Shown in pieces: positions 5,231-8,399 of a stretch of 8,399 nucleotides of DNA. The translations under genes were made by a program, and so were the position numbers. A model generated the notes under the pieces. The model had not been told where the DNA came from, did not search any database, and saw only the letters and a program-made list of their open reading frames with translations. Numbering within the stretch: position 1 is the stretch's first letter; every line of letters starts with the position of its first letter. Source of the DNA: Bacteroidales bacterium UBA2716 (lineage in GTDB: Bacteria; Bacteroidota; Bacteroidia; Bacteroidales; UBA932). The stretch lies in assembly GCA_002354005.1 (NCBI GenBank), contig DEKS01000105.1:1-8399 (forward strand), read 5' to 3'.

Positions 5231-7646
5231 ACTTGGGTCTGGAATAAACCGGTCGGATGCTCAGGCCCAGGCAACGATCGCGCAGAAGGTCTGCCCGGTG
5301 TGAGTCGCCGTCTTTCGTGATGATATAGGATGCGGCCGAACCGTGTGCTACAGCGGACGCCGTTTCCAAGGAGGAACTCCAGTAGAATCCTCTGGCACCG
5401 CTTTCTTTCAGATCCGAGTTGTCCTTATATCCTCCGTACGGAAGCAGGATGTAGTTGCCGTTTTTCTTGCTGATGAGCTTAATGCCGTCGGCGGTAAGCT
5501 CGATGGTGGTGTTCTGCTCCAGCTCCTTCCATTCGTCGCGCGTCGGGATGCGCCACTCTTCACCCAGTTTGGCACGGGCGGCGTCGTCTCCAAGCTCCAG
5601 TTGTTTCTTGCTGTCCTTGGTTCCGTAGCTGGAGTCATCGTTGTATTTCGTGAGCTTGCCCGGCCCGTCGCTTGAAGGACTGTTTCCGTTGGCGTACTTG
5701 TAGTTGGCCCAGGTGTAGGAGTTCTTGGTGGCGGTTTCCCCCCAGGCGTAGTAGTCTCCGCTACCGGAAGCCTGCGAGGCGCCCAGGTTGGCGGCGGACC
5801 AGTAAACGCTCAGGCCCAGGTCCACGGAGCCCGTCGGAATCACCCTGACCGTGCATTCGGCCTTGAAGAAGCCGGATTTGACTTCCACGTAAGTGGTCCC
5901 CACCTTCAGGCCTGTCAGCTCGCCTTTCTCGTTTACCGAGGCGACAGTCTTGTCGCCGGTGATAATCCATTCAATCGGGTCGGTTGCATCGGACGGGCTG
6001 AGGGTGGCCTTGATGGTGACGGTACTGCCTTTTTGCACTGTGTATTCGGAGGCACTGAGGGTAATGCCCTGGGTATCCTGGGTGACCGTTACCTTGTAGC
6101 GGGCCGATACGGCTCCGCTGGTGAGGATGACGTCTGCCGAGCCCACCGCCTTGGCCGTCGCTATGCCATTCTGGTCCACAGTGACAATGTTTTCGTTGGA
6201 GGAAGACCAGGAGATGGGATCTGTACTGTTGGAAGGAGTAATCTCATACTCCACCGCTTTTTCCTGCTTTTCACCCTTTTTCATGGGGTATTCGTTGCCG
6301 GAAACGAAGAACTCCACCTTCTGGGTGTGAATCACAACAGTGACTTCGCATTGGGCCGAATAGGAGCCGCAGCTGGCCGTGACAGTGGTTTTACCCGTCT
6401 TGACGGCCGTTACCACACCGTTATTCACGGTGGCTATGGACGGGTCGGCCGATGTCCATTCCACTACGTGGGTGGCATTGGCGGGCTGCAAGGTGGCTGT
6501 GAGCTGGCCCGTCTGCCCCACGCCGTTTTTGATTTCCACCTCGAGGGTACTCTTGTCCAGCGTAATGCCCGTGGCCGATATTTTCACCAGCACGGTGCAT
6601 TTGTCCGTGTTCTCGCCGCTTTTCACCGTGATTTCCGCAGAGCCGGGGCCCACGGCCGTTACCTTTCCGGCAGCATCTACCGTGGCAACAGCCGGGTTGG
6701 AGGAGCTCCAGCTCACGGCCGTGGTGGCGTCCGGAGGCGTAATGGTGTATTTGAGCGTCTGCGAGGCGCCTTTCTCCAGAATGACTTCGTGTTTTTCCAG
6801 TTTGATGGCCGTAGAGGTGCTGTAAACCGTTACCTTGCAGGTGGCGCTGGCCTTGCCGCAGCGGGCCGTGACGGTGGCGGTGCCCACCCCGGCGGCCATG
6901 ATTTCACCGTCTTGCTTTACCGTTACCACAAAGGCTTCGGAGCTTTCCCAGCTGATGGCTTTGTCGGTGGCGTCGGCAGGGGAGAGGGTGGCCGTCAGCT
7001 TGGCTTTGGCGCCCCTTTCCAAAGAGAGCTCCGTTTTGTCAAGGGTAATGCCCGTGGCCGATACCACTACGGTGACTTTGCACTTGTCCGTGAAGCTGCC
7101 TGCCTGGGCGGTGATTTCGGCCTCACCGACAGCCAGGGCGCTTACCTTTCCTTCCTTGTCAACCGTGGCAACGGCCGGATTGGACGATGTCCAGGTAACG
7201 GTTTTGTCGCTTGCATCGGCCGGGCTCACCGTGGCCTTGAGGGTATGGGACTGTCCCTTTTCTATGCTGAGTTCGTGCTTGTCCAGGCTGACACCTGCGG
7301 CGGCACTGCTCACCGTCACCTTGCAGCTGGCGGAAACTTTTCCGTTGCGGGCGGTGACCGTGGCCGTACCCGCTCCCGCTCCCATGATTTCGCCGTCCTG
7401 CTTGACAGCTACGACGAAGGCGTCGGAACTTTCCCAGAGGATGGTTTTGTCCGTGACGCCGGCAGGGGTGAGGGTGGCCGTCAGTTTGTCTTTGGCTCCT
7501 TTGGTGAGCGCAATTTCCTGTTTGTCCAACGTAATGCCGGTGGCCAGGACTTCGGGTTTGGGCATTTCCTGCGGCTGGCAGGAGAAGATGAGGACAGAGA
7601 GCAGCGAAAGTGCAGTCAGGAACTTGTTGCTAAGCCTGTTTTTCAT
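5229..7646 (-). CDS. BIG2-repeat lipoprotein with Fib_succ_major/DUF1566-like C-terminus
   Basis: An 805-residue probable envelope lipoprotein. Residues 1-22 form a signal peptide (KNR start, hydrophobic 10-22) with lipobox LIFS-C and lipidation at C23. The following QPQEMPKPE has few acidic residues, so it is only a poor match to the Bacteroidetes surface-export signal. Seven Ig-like group 2 domains follow at about 36-112, 117-193, 197-274, 279-355, 358-438, 441-521 and 525-602. Domains 1 and 3 are near copies, and 2 and 4 are related. The C-terminal domain (about 606-802) has VDLGLSVYWSAANLGAS, DYYAWGE, EEWRIPTRDEW, LLPYGGY, YWSSS and SIRPV. These mark the Fibrobacter-major-paralogue/DUF1566-like family, abundant in Bacteroidales and thought to have a C-type-lectin-like fold. 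An adhesion or glycan-binding role is inferred, with no enzyme motif seen. The start lies 15 bp after fabD ends, suggesting read-through; the stop is 76 bp before nifJ. Confidence 0.88.
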   Translation of the reverse strand: MKNRLSNKFLTALSLLSVLIFSCQPQEMPKPEVLATGITLDKQEIALTKGAKDKLTATLTPAGVTDKTILWESSDAFVVAVKQDGEIMGAGAGTATVTARNGKVSASCKVTVSSAAAGVSLDKHELSIEKGQSHTLKATVSPADASDKTVTWTSSNPAVATVDKEGKVSALAVGEAEITAQAGSFTDKCKVTVVVSATGITLDKTELSLERGAKAKLTATLSPADATDKAISWESSEAFVVTVKQDGEIMAAGVGTATVTARCGKASATCKVTVYSTSTAIKLEKHEVILEKGASQTLKYTITPPDATTAVSWSSSNPAVATVDAAGKVTAVGPGSAEITVKSGENTDKCTVLVKISATGITLDKSTLEVEIKNGVGQTGQLTATLQPANATHVVEWTSADPSIATVNNGVVTAVKTGKTTVTASCGSYSAQCEVTVVIHTQKVEFFVSGNEYPMKKGEKQEKAVEYEITPSNSTDPISWSSSNENIVTVDQNGIATAKAVGSADVILTSGAVSARYKVTVTQDTQGITLSASEYTVQKGSTVTIKATLSPSDATDPIEWIITGDKTVASVNEKGELTGLKVGTTYVEVKSGFFKAECTVRVIPTGSVDLGLSVYWSAANLGASQASGSGDYYAWGETATKNSYTWANYKYANGNSPSSDGPGKLTKYNDDSSYGTKDSKKQLELGDDAARAKLGEEWRIPTRDEWKELEQNTTIELTADGIKLISKKNGNYILLPYGGYKDNSDLKESGARGFYWSSSLETASAVAHGSAASYIITKDGDSHRADLLRDRCLGLSIRPVYSRPK
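5841..7541 (-). repeat. Seven tandem BIG2 domain repeats (coding)
   Basis: Each unit is about 78-82 residues with the pattern xGIxLDKxExxLxKG...LxATxxPxxATDxxxxWxSSxxxxAxVxxxGxVxAxxxGxAxxTaxxG...CkVTV. The terminal-strand cysteine is kept in six units and replaced by Tyr in the sixth. Units 3 and 5 carry a second cysteine seven residues earlier (C263/C270 and C426/C433). Units 5-7 are more divergent than units 1-4. Confidence 0.88.
6582..7541 (-). repeat. Duplicated BIG2 domain pair (A-B-A-B)
   Basis: Units 1+2 (7068-7541) and 3+4 (6582-7058) appear to be two copies of a domain pair. By hand alignment, unit 1 and unit 3 share 60 of 78 residues and unit 2 and unit 4 share about 43 of 78, whereas unit 1 and unit 2 share about 31 of 78. 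Units 1 and 3 also share the distinctive run VKQDGEIM and long stretches of near-identical DNA. Units 2 and 4 share SSNPAVATVD and TDKC. Confidence 0.7.
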
Positions 7647-7661
7647 TGTATCGCTGGATCT

Positions 7662-8399
7662 TTAACGGGGATTTGCACCTTCAATTACCAGTCCCTCTTC
7701 CGGGAGAATGCGGCGTACCAGGCCTTGAAGTACTTCGCCCGGTCCCAGCTCCACAAAGTGGGTGGCGCCGGCTTCGCGCATGTTCAGGACGCTCTGGGTC
7801 CAGCGGACAGGGGAGGTGAGCTGTTTGAGCAGGTTGGCCTTGATTTCCTGCGGGTCCGTGGTGGCCTGGGCCGTCACGTTCTGGTAAATGGGGCACTTGG
7901 GTGTGTGGAACGGCGTGGCCTCAATGGCCTTGGCCAGTTCCGTGCGTGCGGGCTCCATGAGCGGGGAGTGGAAGGCGCCGCTCACCGGGAGCTTGAGGGC
8001 GCGTTTGGCGCCGGCGGCCTTGAGCTGCTCACAGGCGGTGTCCACAGCCTGCTCCTCTCCGGAGATGACCACCTGGCCGGGGGAGTTGAAATTGGCGGGA
8101 ACTACACCGGGAATGCCGGCGCAGACCTGTTCAATCACCTCGTCCGGCAGTTTGATGATGGCGGCCATGGTGCCGGGCACCTTCTCGCAGCATTTCTGCA
8201 TTTCGCGGGCGCGGATGGCCACCAGCCGGAGGCCGTCTTCCCAGTCCATGGCGCCGGCAGCCACCAGGGCGCTGAATTCACCGAGGGAATGACCGGCCAC
8301 CATGTCCGGCTGCTGCTCCTGTTCCATGGAGAGCAGGACGCTGTGTAAAAAAATGGCCGGCTGCGTGACCTTGGTTGCCTTCAGGTCATCGGCCGTGCC
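7662..8399 (-). CDS. fabD: Malonyl-CoA:ACP transacylase, N-terminus outside window
   Basis: Cytoplasmic enzyme that moves malonyl from CoA to acyl carrier protein, supplying the elongation unit for type II fatty-acid synthesis. The visible 245 residues run in frame to the window edge, beginning GTADDLKATKVTQPAIFLHS, so the ATG at 8327 is an internal Met (M25 of the fragment) and not the start. About 50-60 residues, including the usual N-terminal GQGSQ motif, are missing beyond 8399. The nucleophile is S38 in GHSLGEF (codon 8286-8288), the substrate-carboxylate arginine is probably R63 in VAIRAREM, and the catalytic His is H144 in GAFHSPLM. NSPGQVVISG and FVELGPGEVLQGLVRRI are also typical. 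The C-terminus is complete and stops at TAA, 15 bp before the lipoprotein gene. No other fatty-acid synthesis gene is in view. Confidence 0.95.
   Translation of the reverse strand, partial: GTADDLKATKVTQPAIFLHSVLLSMEQEQQPDMVAGHSLGEFSALVAAGAMDWEDGLRLVAIRAREMQKCCEKVPGTMAAIIKLPDEVIEQVCAGIPGVVPANFNSPGQVVISGEEQAVDTACEQLKAAGAKRALKLPVSGAFHSPLMEPARTELAKAIEATPFHTPKCPIYQNVTAQATTDPQEIKANLLKQLTSPVRWTQSVLNMREAGATHFVELGPGEVLQGLVRRILPEEGLVIEGANPR

Noticed and set aside
5232..5480. Possible diversity-generating retroelement variable region at the end of the lectin-like domain.
   Set aside because: No reverse transcriptase or template repeat is in the window. I saw no near-copy of this 3' region elsewhere here and no enrichment of adenine-mutable AAC codons.
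5841..7541. Regularly spaced repeats that could suggest a CRISPR array or another non-coding repeat array.
   Set aside because: The ~240-bp period is in frame, degenerate at third positions and fully explained by BIG2 protein domains.
8325..8327. ATG at 8325-8327 as the start of fabD.
   Set aside because: The same frame continues to 8399 with clear FabD sequence (LKATKVTQPAIFLHS), so the real start lies outside the window.
6033..8348. A 771-codon plus-strand open frame opposite the lipoprotein gene and fabD.
   Set aside because: It crosses two real genes and the gap between them, has a repetitive G/R/H-rich composition that mirrors the BIG2 repeats on the other strand, and shows no domain.

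Overview
The window looks like chromosomal DNA of an anaerobic Bacteroidetes, probably a gut-type Bacteroidales. Four things support this: a two-frame ISL3/ISAon1-like transposase with a TAnnTTTG promoter box, a lipoprotein combining bacterial Ig-like (BIG2) repeats with the 'VDLGLSV-YW ... YWSSS ... RPV' C-terminal domain common in that order, a single-chain pyruvate:ferredoxin oxidoreductase, and starts without clear Shine-Dalgarno sequences. The native genes look fairly G+C-rich, which would suit an Alistipes/Rikenellaceae-like or uncultured Bacteroidales lineage, but the genus cannot be fixed from this window.

Layout. Positions 1-1567 are an insertion sequence with both terminal inverted repeats visible (about 22 bp, 20 matching). 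Its transposase is split over two frames, with a +1 shift near 474. A 60-bp gap (1568-1627) separates it from the 3' end of nifJ (minus strand, 1628-5152), a full-length 1174-residue pyruvate:ferredoxin/flavodoxin oxidoreductase. A 76-bp gap (5153-5228) holds a candidate Bacteroidetes-type promoter and an 8-bp direct repeat just upstream of it. Next, also on the minus strand, is an 805-residue lipoprotein gene (5229-7646) with seven BIG2 repeats and a C-terminal Fibrobacter-major-paralogue/DUF1566-like domain. Only 15 bp upstream of it ends fabD (7662-8399), whose N-terminal part lies beyond the window.

How the genes relate. fabD, the lipoprotein gene and nifJ are all transcribed leftward, and the IS runs rightward and converges on nifJ. 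FabD supplies malonyl-ACP for fatty-acid synthesis. NifJ converts pyruvate to acetyl-CoA with low-potential electrons for ferredoxin. The lipoprotein is a probable cell-envelope or surface protein with no evident metabolic link. The 15-bp gap suggests the lipoprotein gene is read through from fabD, while nifJ probably has its own promoter.

I found no clear new biological system. The points most worth a second look are the +1 frame change in the transposase, the A-B-A-B domain-pair duplication in the lipoprotein, the placement of that lipoprotein directly behind fabD, and the direct repeat upstream of nifJ.
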